Counted from the stretch's first letter, positions 46,197 through 55,488 are shown. The stretch: 64,000 nt of DNA from Eubacterium ventriosum (GCF_025150745.1 NZ_CP102282.1:124001-188000); one strand, 5' to 3'. Translations and numbers: made by a program. The notes: a model not told the origin generated them from the letters alone.

Positions 46197-46946
46197 TCAA
46201 CCAAACCTTCCTGTAATATAATCCTCAGTTCTCTTGTCTCTAGGCATTGAGAACATTTGCTCTGTGTCACTATATTCAACAACCTCTCCCAACAAGAAGA
46301 AAGCTGTATTGTCTGATATTCTGGCTGCCTGCTGCATGTTATGAGTTACCATAACAATTGTGTAATCCTTCTTTAATTCTGTTGCCAAATCTTCAATCTT
46401 TGATGTAGAAATAGGATCAAGTGCTGATGTTGGTTCATCCATTAATAACACTTCTGGTTCAACTGCTAAAGCTCTTGCAATACAAAGTCTCTGCTGCTGG
46501 CCACCTGACATTGCAAGGGCATTTTTCTTTAATGAATCTTTTACTTCATCCCAAATTGCTGCCTGTTTTAATGTTCGCTCAACAATTTCGTCAAGTTTTG
46601 CCTTTGAACGGATACCGTGAGTTCTTGGTCCATATGCAATGTTATCGTATATGCTCATTGGAAAAAGATTAGCTTTCTGGAATACCATTCCCACTCTTTT
46701 TCTTAAGTCATTTACGTCCATGTCTTTATATATATCAACACCATCAAGTGTTATTTTTCCCTGTATTTTACAATCCACTACAAGATCATTCATTCTGTTA
46801 AGTGATTTAAGTACTGTTGACTTACCACATCCTGAAGGTCCTATAAATGCTGTAATCTGGTTCTTTGGAATTGATAAATTTACATCCTTTATGGCATGAA
46901 AATCTCCGTAAAAAAGGTCCATGTCCTTTATATCTATTTTTCCCAT
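46197..46946 (-). CDS. pstB: Phosphate ABC transporter ATPase PstB
   Basis: This 249-residue ABC ATPase has Walker [17 protein letters not shown], the PstB-type Q-loop [15 protein letters not shown], signature [12 protein letters not shown], Walker [14 protein letters not shown] and H-loop VTHNMQQA. It drives high-affinity phosphate import. The pstA TAA directly precedes its ATG (TAAATG), so the genes are tightly coupled. Confidence 0.97.
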   Translation of the reverse strand: MGKIDIKDMDLFYGDFHAIKDVNLSIPKNQITAFIGPSGCGKSTVLKSLNRMNDLVVDCKIQGKITLDGVDIYKDMDVNDLRKRVGMVFQKANLFPMSIYDNIAYGPRTHGIRSKAKLDEIVERTLKQAAIWDEVKDSLKKNALAMSGGQQQRLCIARALAVEPEVLLMDEPTSALDPISTSKIEDLATELKKDYTIVMVTHNMQQAARISDNTAFFLLGEVVEYSDTEQMFSMPRDKRTEDYITGRFG

Positions 46947-47855
46947 TTATTTATTTTCCTTTCCAATCTTGTTTGCAAGTATGCCCGATAAACCATTAAT
47001 AATTAAAATAATTATCAAAAGTATTACCGCTGTTGCATAAGCCTGATTTGTGTAAAGTCCTTCTGACAATAAGCAGTACATATGAACTGCCAAAGTTCTT
47101 GTTGAAGATAAGAAAAACTTGCCCGAGCCCCAAGGCACTGCCGCCACTGAACCTGCCGTAAAAATAAGTGCTGCACTTTCACCAACAATTCTTCCTATTG
47201 CAAGAATAACCCCTGACAAAATTCCCGGAACTGCTGCCGGCAAAACAATAACAAATATTGTTCTAAGTTTTCCTGCACCTAAACCAAAACTGCCTTCTCT
47301 AAATGAGTCTGGCACAGCAATAAGCGCTTCCTCTGTTGTTCTTATAATTGTTGGCAAAACCATTATTGCCAGTGTTAAAACTCCGGCTATTAATGAATAT
47401 CCCCAATGTAAGGCAAGAACAAATGCAAGGAAACCGAACAAACCGAAAACAATTGAAGGTATGCCTGCCAATGTTTCAGTTGTAACTCTTATGATTTTTA
47501 CAAGTTTTGAACCTCTCTTTGCATACTCAACAAGATAAATTGCTGCTGCCACTCCAATAGGTACTGAAATAATCAGTGTCATTGCAACTATTATAATTGT
47601 GTTAATAATAGCCGGTGTCATTGAAACATTATCTGAATTGTATTTCCATGCAAACAAGTCTGCATTAATATAGGGAACACCTCTTATAACTATGTAAGCA
47701 ACAAGATAAACCATTATTCCAACTGTAATTGCCGCTGCAAGCATTATAAGAATCAGCATAATAAGTGAGCCCGGTTTTCTTAAATATTCTTTTAACTTGC
47801 TGTTTGTTTTTACTATAGGAGCTTTTCTGCCTACTGCTTTTACTTCTTTTTCCAT
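46947..47855 (-). CDS. pstA: Phosphate ABC transporter permease PstA
   Basis: The 302-residue permease has six membrane helices, with the PstA-type LAGIPSIVFGLFGFLAFV and the EAA loop REGSFGLGAGKLRTIFVIVLP. An extra N-terminal cytoplasmic stretch of about 30 residues is basic. Its ATG overlaps the pstC stop by one base (TAATG). Confidence 0.96.
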   Translation of the reverse strand: MEKEVKAVGRKAPIVKTNSKLKEYLRKPGSLIMLILIMLAAAITVGIMVYLVAYIVIRGVPYINADLFAWKYNSDNVSMTPAIINTIIIVAMTLIISVPIGVAAAIYLVEYAKRGSKLVKIIRVTTETLAGIPSIVFGLFGFLAFVLALHWGYSLIAGVLTLAIMVLPTIIRTTEEALIAVPDSFREGSFGLGAGKLRTIFVIVLPAAVPGILSGVILAIGRIVGESAALIFTAGSVAAVPWGSGKFFLSSTRTLAVHMYCLLSEGLYTNQAYATAVILLIIILIINGLSGILANKIGKENK

Positions 47856-48703
47856 TATTCAGACCTCCTATTAATTATTGAAAAACATACATTTATAATT
47901 AATACAAATACAAACAATACTACTGCTGTAGCAATTAATGCTCTTCTATGTAATCCTGTGGCATAAGCCATTTCAAGTACGATATTGGCTGTAAGTGTTC
48001 TGACACCACTTGTAATGCTGTCCGGTATAATTGCCTGGTTCCCGGCAACCATTACAACTGCCATTGTTTCACCTATGGCTCTACCCATTCCAAGAATAAT
48101 TCCTGACATAACACCTGACTTTGCCGCCGGTATTACCGTCTTAAAAATACTTCTTTCCTTTGTTGCACCAAGGGCAAGCGCTCCTTCATAATATGCTTCC
48201 GGTACTGCCACAATTGATGATTCTGCTGTGTTAATAATTGTTGGAAGTATCATCATTCCAAGAAGAATTGATGCTGCAAGTATACCGTCACCTGCTGTTC
48301 CAAACATTTCCTGAATAATTGGAATAATAACAACCAGTCCGAAGAATCCGTATATAATAGAAGGAATCCCTGCCATAAGGTTAATTATTGGTTTGATAAA
48401 TTTATATAATTTTTTGGGACAGTATTTTGCAAGAAATACTGCTGTTAAAAGTCCAATTGGAACACCAATTATCATTGCCCCTGCTGTTACATAAATACTG
48501 CCTACAATCATTGGCCATATTCCAAAAAGATTTTGTGACACACGCCATTGTGTTCCAAAAAGGAACTTTGTTATTCCTATTTCTTTAATTGCCGGCACAC
48601 CATTTGCAAACATAAATAAACAAATTGTTATAACTGCTGCAATAGATATACATGCGCATACAAGAAATACTATTTTCATTAAAAAATCTAATACTTTATT
48701 CAA
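47855..48703 (-). CDS. pstC: Phosphate ABC transporter permease PstC
   Basis: The 282-residue permease has six helices, with MAGIPSIIYGFFGLVVIIPI and the EAA loop YEGALALGATKERSIFKTVIP. The best start is TTG 48703: GAAGGAG lies eight bases upstream. The open frame begins at GTG 48724, but that codon overlaps this ribosome site. A hairpin at 48730-48753 separates it from pstS. Confidence 0.95.
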   Translation of the reverse strand: MNKVLDFLMKIVFLVCACISIAAVITICLFMFANGVPAIKEIGITKFLFGTQWRVSQNLFGIWPMIVGSIYVTAGAMIIGVPIGLLTAVFLAKYCPKKLYKFIKPIINLMAGIPSIIYGFFGLVVIIPIIQEMFGTAGDGILAASILLGMMILPTIINTAESSIVAVPEAYYEGALALGATKERSIFKTVIPAAKSGVMSGIILGMGRAIGETMAVVMVAGNQAIIPDSITSGVRTLTANIVLEMAYATGLHRRALIATAVVLFVFVLIINVCFSIINRRSE

Positions 48704-48729
48704 AATATTTTCTCCTTCATTCACTAAAA

Positions 48730-48753
48730 GCAGAGGAATTTTAATCCCTCTGC
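48730..48753 (-). terminator. Leaky hairpin between pstS and pstC
   Basis: GCAGAGG (48730-48736) pairs with CCTCTGC (48747-48753), followed on the minus strand by TTTTAG. It probably lets most transcripts stop after pstS, giving an excess of binding protein. Confidence 0.65.
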
Positions 48754-48777
48754 CTGTACCCTTATATGCAGATTTTA

Positions 48778-49662
48778 TTACTGAACATCAGCCCAGTCTG
48801 TTAAGTCACCTGTGTAGATTTTCTTAATCTGATCTGATGTAAGGTTTGTTACCTGATTTTCTGTGTTAACAATTACAGCGATACCATCTAATGCAATTTT
48901 CTGAACCTGTAATTCTTTTGCTTCTTCATCTTTTAATTCTCTTGATGACATACCGATTTCTGTTGCACCTTCGATTGCTGACTGAATACCTGCTGAAGAA
49001 CCTGATTCCTGAATTTCAATTGAAGCGTCTGCGTTTAGTTTTACATATTCATCTTTTAACTTATCCATTAATGGCGCAACTGATGTTGAACCTGCTAAAG
49101 TGATTTTTCCTTTCTTACCACTTGCCTTGTATGATTCTGTTGCTTCAACTCCGATGTAACCGTTGTCGTTTACAATCTGCTGTCCTTCTTTGCTCATAAT
49201 GAATGAGATGAAGTCTTTGTCAATGTCTGATAACTTATCTTCTTTGTAACAAATGTTAAATGGTCTTGATACTTTGTAATCACCTGATTTAACGTTTTCT
49301 GCTGTTGCGTCAACACCGTCAACCTGAACTGCCTTAACGTCTGTTGATAAAGAACCAAGTGAAACATAACCGATTGCACTCTTTGTCTGTGCTACCTTCT
49401 GGAGCATTACTGATGTGCTGTTTGTAATCTGTGCTGAACTTACTGTAATGTCATTTTCGTTTTCATCTACAACTCCAAGAAGTTCTACGAAAGCTCCTCT
49501 AGTTCCTGAACCTTCTTCTCTTGAAACTACTGTGATTGCCTGTGACTTAGCTCCTGAATCAGAACCATTGTCACTGCTTGCACTCTTGTTGTTGCCGCAT
49601 CCTGTGAATGCTAATGTTGTAATAACCAATGCAGATACTACTGCTAAAACTTTCTTTCTCAT
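48778..49662 (-). CDS. pstS: Phosphate-binding lipoprotein PstS, circularly permuted
   Basis: The 294-residue protein has a lipoprotein signal (lipobox FTGC, Cys22) and the PstS phosphate-binding fold. The order of its halves is reversed relative to classical PstS. Here the second-lobe segment comes first (ITVVSREEGSGTRGAF at 43-58, RPFNICYKEDKL at 133-144, FISFIMSKEGQQIV at 151-164). The classical N-terminal lobe follows (KITLAGSTSVAPL at 186-198, IEIQESGSSAGI, and NLTSDQIKKIYTGDLTDW up to the end). In classical PstS the last segment leads directly into ITV/ISV, so the break lies at the hinge. ATG 49662 has GAGGAG ten bases upstream. Its leader has a small hairpin (49706-49733), and candidate Pho boxes lie upstream. 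Confidence 0.93.
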   Translation of the reverse strand: MRKKVLAVVSALVITTLAFTGCGNNKSASSDNGSDSGAKSQAITVVSREEGSGTRGAFVELLGVVDENENDITVSSAQITNSTSVMLQKVAQTKSAIGYVSLGSLSTDVKAVQVDGVDATAENVKSGDYKVSRPFNICYKEDKLSDIDKDFISFIMSKEGQQIVNDNGYIGVEATESYKASGKKGKITLAGSTSVAPLMDKLKDEYVKLNADASIEIQESGSSAGIQSAIEGATEIGMSSRELKDEEAKELQVQKIALDGIAVIVNTENQVTNLTSDQIKKIYTGDLTDWADVQ

Positions 49663-49747
49663 TTTCAATTTTCTCCTCGTTTTCAAGTAAATTTTTAATA
49701 TGTTTTGAAGGAACTTATTTTTTGTTTCCTTCAGGGTACACATATAT

Positions 49748-49800
49748 ACTATTTAAATTTCGTTAAATGCAATAGCGCATTTATGTTAAATCTATTTAAA
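49748..49800 (-). promoter_or_regulatory. Candidate Pho boxes of the pst operon
   Basis: The minus strand holds TTTAAATAGATTTAACATAA (49781-49800) and TTTAACGAAATTTAAATAGT (49748-49767). Each is a pair of TTTAAC-like units 10 bp apart, 13 bp between pairs. TATATATG follows as a possible -10. Confidence 0.6.
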
Positions 49801-49834
49801 ATATTCGGGAAAAATGTAAAAATGTCGAAAGTTG

Positions 49835-49892
49835 TATACAGTCAGAGATGGGAATGGCAAACACGTTTGCCATTCCCATCTCTGACTGTATA
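49835..49892. repeat. 28-bp perfect palindrome
   Basis: The arm starts TATACAGTCAGAGATGGGAA (49835 onward), continues TGGCAAAC, and is repeated exactly in inverse (49865-49892) with only AC between. No T-run follows directly. It is between the pst promoter and the hairpin array. Confidence 0.9.
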
Positions 49893-49914
49893 TAAAATCA
49901 AGAAGAATTTGGAG

Positions 49915-50238
49915 AATGTACCCCGAAATTTGGATGATTTAAAATATCGGGGTACATTTTCGTTGCATTTATATATTATGTTGTATTTTCAAGTAACAGA
50001 TTTAATGAAATGTACCCCGATTTTGAGAATTTTTTATATATCGGGGTACTTTTATTATTGATATATACAATAAGTTATGTCTCAAGATGTAAAATTGCTA
50101 AATATGTACCCCAAAAATCAAGATAATTTCTATAGCGGGGTACAGCCAGGAAAAAATATCACTTATACGTGCTATGTTACATTTAAAATTGTAAAATTCG
50201 TACCCCGAAAATCAAGATAATTTCTATATCGGGGTACG
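49915..50238. repeat. Repeat family D: four hairpin units with an exact 94-bp period
   Basis: GTACCCC starts at 49918, 50012, 50106 and 50200, exactly 94 bp apart. Each is followed after exactly 24 nt by GGGGTAC. Outer pairs often extend to 9-12 bp (AATGTACCCCGA with TCGGGGTACATT in unit 1). The loops of units 3 and 4 share ATCAAGATAATTTCTATA. The stretches between hairpins are the same length but are not clearly alike. The array fills the gap between yqeY and pst. Confidence 0.9.
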
Positions 50239-50382
50239 GGTGCAAAACACCCTGGCCACAATCAATAACGAACGCAGCAAAATAACAAAATCAATCTGTT
50301 TGTAGACATATATCCTTGCCTACACGCAAAAAAATAAAGAAGAAACACATGTCTTGCATTTCTTCTCATTTGTTTCTATTAT

Positions 50383-50820
50383 TTACTGGCACATTTTTGC
50401 AACTATCTGGTTGATTACTTTGCCATCTGCTCTGCCTTTAAATGCAGGCATTACTGTTTTCATTATCTGGCCTTTGTTCTTTGTTGCAATTACGTCTGCA
50501 AATTTTTCTTTTAATTCTGCTTCAACTTCTTCTGCACTCATAAGCTTTGGTGCATATTCGTTGAATACATCATATCTTGCCTGGTATTCTTCTATTAAGT
50601 CTGTTCTGTCAGCAGGACATGAATCAATCTGTTCCTTTACAGTTTTTAATTCTTTAAGAATTACTTTGTTTACCATTTCTTCAGGAATATCATCTCTGCA
50701 GCCTGCATCAATTCCTGCTTTCTTTACTGCCTGAATCAATGCTGAAATTGATTCCTTTCTAGCTTTGTCTCTAGCTTTCATTGCAGCTATCATGTCTTTC
50801 TGTAATACTTTAATGTCCAT
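50383..50820 (-). CDS. yqeY: GatB/YqeY-domain protein
   Basis: The 145-residue helical protein starts MDIKVLQKDMIAAMKARDKA and has the typical GRADGKVINQIVAKMC ending, close to the tail domain of GatB. YqeY proteins are thought to bind tRNA or assist transamidation, but the role is not settled. Normal length; AGGAGG before ATG. It lies 87 bp after ygiQ on the same strand and may be cotranscribed. Its end faces the hairpin array. Confidence 0.92.
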   Translation of the reverse strand: MDIKVLQKDMIAAMKARDKARKESISALIQAVKKAGIDAGCRDDIPEEMVNKVILKELKTVKEQIDSCPADRTDLIEEYQARYDVFNEYAPKLMSAEEVEAELKEKFADVIATKNKGQIMKTVMPAFKGRADGKVINQIVAKMCQ

Positions 50821-50907
50821 TGTTTGCCTCCTATATTTTAATTATTAATTAACTATCTTCTACCTAACATAGTATACCACTCTAAATTTAGGATTCAAAT
50901 AGAAACT

Positions 50908-53073
50908 TTAACGTCTCTTGCTAGATTTCCTGCCGGACTTTCCGTTATGCACATTACCGGATTGTACTTTACCATTACGTGAATTGCCGGATTGCACTTT
51001 GCCATTATGTGAGTTACCTGTCTGCACCTTACCGCCACGGGCATTTTTGTCATTTGCAAAATTCTTACCACTGCGGGTATTTTTATTATTTACTGAATTT
51101 TTTCCTCCGCGGTTGTCTTTATCTGCGAAATTCTTACCACGACCATTCTTGTTATTTGAGGAATCTTTGCCTGAAAAATTCTTACCTCGCGCATCCTTAC
51201 GTGAATCCTTAGACTTTCCGTTACCTTTTCCGCCGTTTCCACCATAGTTTTTCTCATATTTAAACTGTCTGGGTTTAATAAGGCATTCCTTGCCAAAACC
51301 TATAAGGTCTTCTCTTCCTGCTATATGAAGTGCTTCTTTAACTAAGTCGTAGTTTGCAGGATTTCTGTACTGCATAAGGGCTCTTTGCATTGCCTTTTCG
51401 TGCGGATTTTTTGGAACATACACCGGCTTCATTGTTCGCGGATCAACTCCCGTATAGTACATTACAGTTGACATTGTTGACGGTGTAGGGTAAAAATCCT
51501 GAACCTGCTGGGGATTATAGCCAATATCTCTAAGGTACTCAGCCAACTTCACTGCCTCTGTCATATCAGAGCCCGGATGGGAACTCATAAGATATGGCAC
51601 AACAAACTGGTTCTTTCCTTCTTTTTCGTTAAGTTTCTTATATTTAGTGATAAAACTTTCATAAACACAATTCTGAGGTTTTCCCATATAAGACAAAACC
51701 TTATCAGAAATATGCTCAGGAGCTACCTTAAGCTGTCCACTAATATGATATTTAACCAGCTCTTTAAAGAAAGTATCATCTTTATCTTCCATAATATAGT
51801 CAAATCTAATACCTGAACGGACAAATACTTTTTTGACCTTAGGCAATTCTCTTAACTTTCTAAGAAGACTTAAATAATCCTTGTGGTCAACATTCAGATT
51901 CTTACAAGGATGTGGGAAAAGACATTGCTTATGCTTACACACACCTGATTTTAACTGCTTCTTACATGACGGATGATAAAAGTTAGCTGTAGGGCCACCA
52001 ACATCATGAATATATCCTTTAAAATTAGGCATATCAATAATTTTTTTTGCCTCATTTATGATTGATTCGTGGCTTCTTGACTGAATAATTCTTCCCTGAT
52101 GGAATGTTATGGCACAGAAACTACATGCCCCAAAACAACCACGACAACTTGCCAATGAAAACTGAACTTCCTGAATGGCAGGTATCCCACCTAAAGCCTC
52201 GTAACTTGGATGGTAAGTTCTCTCATATGGAAGGTCGTAAATATCATCCATTTCCTGTCTTGTTAAGGGCTCCTGGGGTGGATTCTGTACAACATAAACT
52301 CCGTTTGGATAAGGTTCCACCAAAGTTTTTCCATTAAAAGGATCAGTATTTTCAGACTGAACCCTAAAACTATTTGCATACTCTAATTTGTCTTCCTTCA
52401 TGGCATCATAAGACGGAAGAATTATTGGATCATAAGCAAGTTCTATATTTTTAGTCTTAAAAACAGTTCCCGGAATATAAGTAATATCCGTAACATCCAT
52501 ACCACTTGCCAAGGCATCTGCAATCTGAACTATACACTTTTCACCCATTCCATAAGTTAAAAGATTTGCCTGACTATCCAATAAAATTGAACGTTTAAAA
52601 CTATTGCTCCAATAATCATAATGCGCCATTCTTCTAAGACTTGCCTCAATACCACCTATTATAATCGGCTTTGTTTTGTTAGTTCTGCGAATAAGATTAC
52701 AATAAGCAACTACTGCATGATCCGGTCTTTTTCCAATTACTCCGCCCGGAGTGTAGGCATCACTATCTCTTCTTTTCTTTGAAACATAGTAATGATTAAC
52801 CATTGAATCCATATTTCCACCCATTACCAGAAATGCCAATCTTGGTTCTCCCAAAACATTAATGCTTTCATCGTCCTTCCAATCAGGCTGTGAAATAATA
52901 CCAACTGTATATCCATTAGCTTCCAAAACTCTACTTATAATAGCATGTCCAAAAGATGGATGGTCTACATAAGCATCCCCTATTACAAACACAAAATCTA
53001 ACTGCTCTATTCCTCTTTCCTTCATATCCTCTTTGGATATTGGTAAAAATGCCATATTTATTTTGTATGCCAT
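50908..53073 (-). CDS. YgiQ-family radical SAM protein
   Basis: The 721-residue protein has the UPF0313/YgiQ N-terminal domain ([36 protein letters not shown]) and a radical SAM cluster motif [11 protein letters not shown], with [14 protein letters not shown] and PYLMSSHPG further on. The substrate is unknown. From about residue 620 the tail is low-complexity, rich in Gly, Asn, Lys and Arg, with repeats of [10 protein letters not shown] type, and is strongly basic. The start ATG 53073 has no ribosome site of its own; a five-codon upstream frame with a good site ends one base before it (see 53075-53092). Confidence 0.9.
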   Translation of the reverse strand: MAYKINMAFLPISKEDMKERGIEQLDFVFVIGDAYVDHPSFGHAIISRVLEANGYTVGIISQPDWKDDESINVLGEPRLAFLVMGGNMDSMVNHYYVSKKRRDSDAYTPGGVIGKRPDHAVVAYCNLIRRTNKTKPIIIGGIEASLRRMAHYDYWSNSFKRSILLDSQANLLTYGMGEKCIVQIADALASGMDVTDITYIPGTVFKTKNIELAYDPIILPSYDAMKEDKLEYANSFRVQSENTDPFNGKTLVEPYPNGVYVVQNPPQEPLTRQEMDDIYDLPYERTYHPSYEALGGIPAIQEVQFSLASCRGCFGACSFCAITFHQGRIIQSRSHESIINEAKKIIDMPNFKGYIHDVGGPTANFYHPSCKKQLKSGVCKHKQCLFPHPCKNLNVDHKDYLSLLRKLRELPKVKKVFVRSGIRFDYIMEDKDDTFFKELVKYHISGQLKVAPEHISDKVLSYMGKPQNCVYESFITKYKKLNEKEGKNQFVVPYLMSSHPGSDMTEAVKLAEYLRDIGYNPQQVQDFYPTPSTMSTVMYYTGVDPRTMKPVYVPKNPHEKAMQRALMQYRNPANYDLVKEALHIAGREDLIGFGKECLIKPRQFKYEKNYGGNGGKGNGKSKDSRKDARGKNFSGKDSSNNKNGRGKNFADKDNRGGKNSVNNKNTRSGKNFANDKNARGGKVQTGNSHNGKVQSGNSRNGKVQSGNVHNGKSGRKSSKRR

Positions 53074-53074
53074 A

Positions 53075-53092
53075 TTAAGAAAATATGGTCAT
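53075..53092 (-). CDS. Five-codon upstream frame before ygiQ
   Basis: ATG ACC ATA TTT TCT TAA (MTIFS) follows AAAGGAG at 3 bases and ends one base before the YgiQ ATG (TAATATG). The ribosome site is 22 bases from the YgiQ start, too far for direct use, so reinitiation after this frame is a likely route for translation. Confidence 0.45.
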   Translation of the reverse strand: MTIFS

Positions 53093-53121
53093 ACGCTCCT
53101 TTCTCTTAACATTTACAAAAC

Positions 53122-55488
53122 TTATCTTATGCTACTTTCTGCAGCTTCCAATGTTGCATATCCCTGTAAATGTGCTGTATTTTCTATAGTCATATATGCA
53201 AGATTTTTTCCCTCTCTTGCCAGATTTACAATAAATTGTGCATAAAGTTTCAACAATTCTTCTGAATATGTTAATAACTCTCCCTTTAAATAAGTTTCAT
53301 AAGAAGTGTTATCAATCTGATCAGCATCACTTGTTATATCCCTTGCATTAGATGCAAGCTTTGGATAACTCTTAGCAAAATCCTTCATCCAGTCTACCTG
53401 AATCTGTGCAATCTGATTTACAATTGCTATTGTTCTCTCCGATTTTTCAGGAAAATTATCTTTAATCTTCTTATATTCTTCAGGTGAAGTATGTTCCATC
53501 ATTCTTCCATATTTCTCGGTAATCATATTCCAACCCTTAGCCTTGTTTTCTTCCCAAAGATTGCAAATGCACTCTAGCATTTCATCTGTCCAAGTCATAT
53601 ACTGACTCTTTCTCATAACATAGAAGAAAGGCCAATTATTCTGACAAGACGCTCTTCCACCAACATTCTGCACTTTATCAAAAGCTTCAAATTCAAGTTT
53701 TACTATTTTATCTATTGTTTTTTCTCTGTCAAACATTTCAACTTTCCCTTCTGCCAAATCCATAATTGGTCTCACATAGTCATTTAAAAAGTTTGAATTT
53801 CTATTCTTTATTAGTTTTAGTTCCAATAATTTATCAATTATAATTTTTGCTATTTCTTCCATAATAATGGCTTTTTCATCTTTTTCATTAAACTTAGTAT
53901 TGTCATACAAATAACCATCCCAAGCATTCTTCTGAGCAGGAAGCTGACTTAATTTTTCAAGCAATGAAACAATCTTCTCAGTTCCATCCAATCTACTAAC
54001 TCCCTTAAAAAGCCATTTGTAGTACGGTGCAAACTTATTATTTAAAATGTACACACATTTCATTGTCTCTTTCATAAAATCAGAAATGCAAATCTGTGCC
54101 GTTACATAATCTTTCCTTGCCATTGCTCTTTCATAATTGCTCTGACCTGTCTGAGCCATTGCCCCAAGCTGTCTTGCAAGCTTAACAAGTCTTGCCTGAA
54201 AAGGCTGATTTTCAAATTTTCTTCTTATCTTAGAAAAATATCCTAAATCGTCCCTAAAAACTTCACCGTTAGTAACTGTTGCAATTTTATAATCTTCAAG
54301 ATTAATCCATTGTTCTAATGTTAGATTTCCATCTCCAGAACCTGTATACTTTTTATAAAAATCTTCAACTACACAAACGCCCACTCTTCCTTCAGCCATA
54401 ATGGTGTCAACTCTTGTAATGCCCTTATAACTTTTTGGAAGTTTGTTATATTCATCCTGAAGTTTTTCACCGATTTTCTCATAAACATCTTCCGTAATCC
54501 ACATACAAAATCCCGGGCCGAAATCGTGGTCTCTTGAATAAACATCATCAAAGCCAAATCGCTCTGAACCTTCCCCAACGAATCCCACCGCTATTTTGTC
54601 CTCATATTCAGAAAAATTATTATGAATCATATCCTTGCCGTACTCTTCATAAAAACTTTTTGCCAGCTCTATACCTGTAAGTTCTTTCTTTTCTTCTTTT
54701 ATTTTGTCAAAAACCTTTGCCAGATTTTCTTTTGTAATATTATAAGCACTGCCACGTCCCATATTTGCTTCTATCTCCGGCAACGCCTTTTCGTATAATT
54801 TAGCTGCCTCTTCATACTGATTTAAGCTACACTTAACACTTGCCATGGCACAAAGGGCTCCGCTGTAATGAAAGTTTTTCACTTCATCTCTGTCAAATAT
54901 TTCCAAAGCCTTCTTAAGGTAGTCTTCCGCCTGACTTGCCTGATTAATTTCAATCAATGACGCTGCCAGATTTGTATAAGTTGTGGCAACTTCAATATCC
55001 ATTCCTTCTATTTTTTCTATAATGGACAGTGCCTTTTTAAGATGTTGGACTGCCATAGGAAAATCATTCATCTCCTGATACAAAAGAGCAATGTTATTGT
55101 TAAGACTTGCCATTCTATAATCATCACTTGGAATATTCTCATTATATATAGAAAAAACTTCTTTATAAACTTCTAAAGATTCCGCAAGTTTTCCTGCCGC
55201 TCTGTAAGCGTTTGCCACATTTTGAAGGGAAGTAGCATAATCCACAGTTCCTTCAATCCCCATTTTCTTCATTAATTCTATGCAATCATTACATGCCTTA
55301 ATAGACTTTTCAAACTGACTTGTATCCCTGAAAAATCCCATCATTTCATTAAGAATTGTAAACTGAGCTGCCAAGTCATTTTCTTTTTTTGCCTGTTCTA
55401 TGCTTTCATTGAAAAATGGCTCGACATCGTTAATTCTTCTTTCCGTATACAAACTATCCAACTCTTCTATAAAACCGTTAATATCCAT
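53122..55488 (-). CDS. TPR - DUF4037 - DUF4125 fusion protein
   Basis: The 788-residue cytoplasmic protein starts with about six TPR-like helical repeats (residues 5-260; ATSLQNVANAYRAAGKLAES, then YTNLAASLIEINQASQAEDY). A DUF4037 region follows (about 290-520) with a nucleotidyltransferase-like GEGSERFGFDD and YSRDHDFGPGF, where the acidic pair could bind metal. A DUF4125 region follows (about 560-720) with EFEAFDKVQNVGGRASCQNN and MRKSQYMTW. DUF4037 and DUF4125 are of unknown function. ATG 55488 has GGAGG five bases upstream. It is 48 bp upstream of ygiQ in transcription order. A nucleotide-transfer role steered by TPRs is possible, but this is inference. Confidence 0.85.
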   Translation of the reverse strand: MDINGFIEELDSLYTERRINDVEPFFNESIEQAKKENDLAAQFTILNEMMGFFRDTSQFEKSIKACNDCIELMKKMGIEGTVDYATSLQNVANAYRAAGKLAESLEVYKEVFSIYNENIPSDDYRMASLNNNIALLYQEMNDFPMAVQHLKKALSIIEKIEGMDIEVATTYTNLAASLIEINQASQAEDYLKKALEIFDRDEVKNFHYSGALCAMASVKCSLNQYEEAAKLYEKALPEIEANMGRGSAYNITKENLAKVFDKIKEEKKELTGIELAKSFYEEYGKDMIHNNFSEYEDKIAVGFVGEGSERFGFDDVYSRDHDFGPGFCMWITEDVYEKIGEKLQDEYNKLPKSYKGITRVDTIMAEGRVGVCVVEDFYKKYTGSGDGNLTLEQWINLEDYKIATVTNGEVFRDDLGYFSKIRRKFENQPFQARLVKLARQLGAMAQTGQSNYERAMARKDYVTAQICISDFMKETMKCVYILNNKFAPYYKWLFKGVSRLDGTEKIVSLLEKLSQLPAQKNAWDGYLYDNTKFNEKDEKAIIMEEIAKIIIDKLLELKLIKNRNSNFLNDYVRPIMDLAEGKVEMFDREKTIDKIVKLEFEAFDKVQNVGGRASCQNNWPFFYVMRKSQYMTWTDEMLECICNLWEENKAKGWNMITEKYGRMMEHTSPEEYKKIKDNFPEKSERTIAIVNQIAQIQVDWMKDFAKSYPKLASNARDITSDADQIDNTSYETYLKGELLTYSEELLKLYAQFIVNLAREGKNLAYMTIENTAHLQGYATLEAAESSIR

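Noticed and set aside
49915-50238. CRISPR array
   Set aside because: Only four units, a hairpin with a partly conserved loop instead of a constant repeat, long degenerate spacers and no cas genes in 64 kb.
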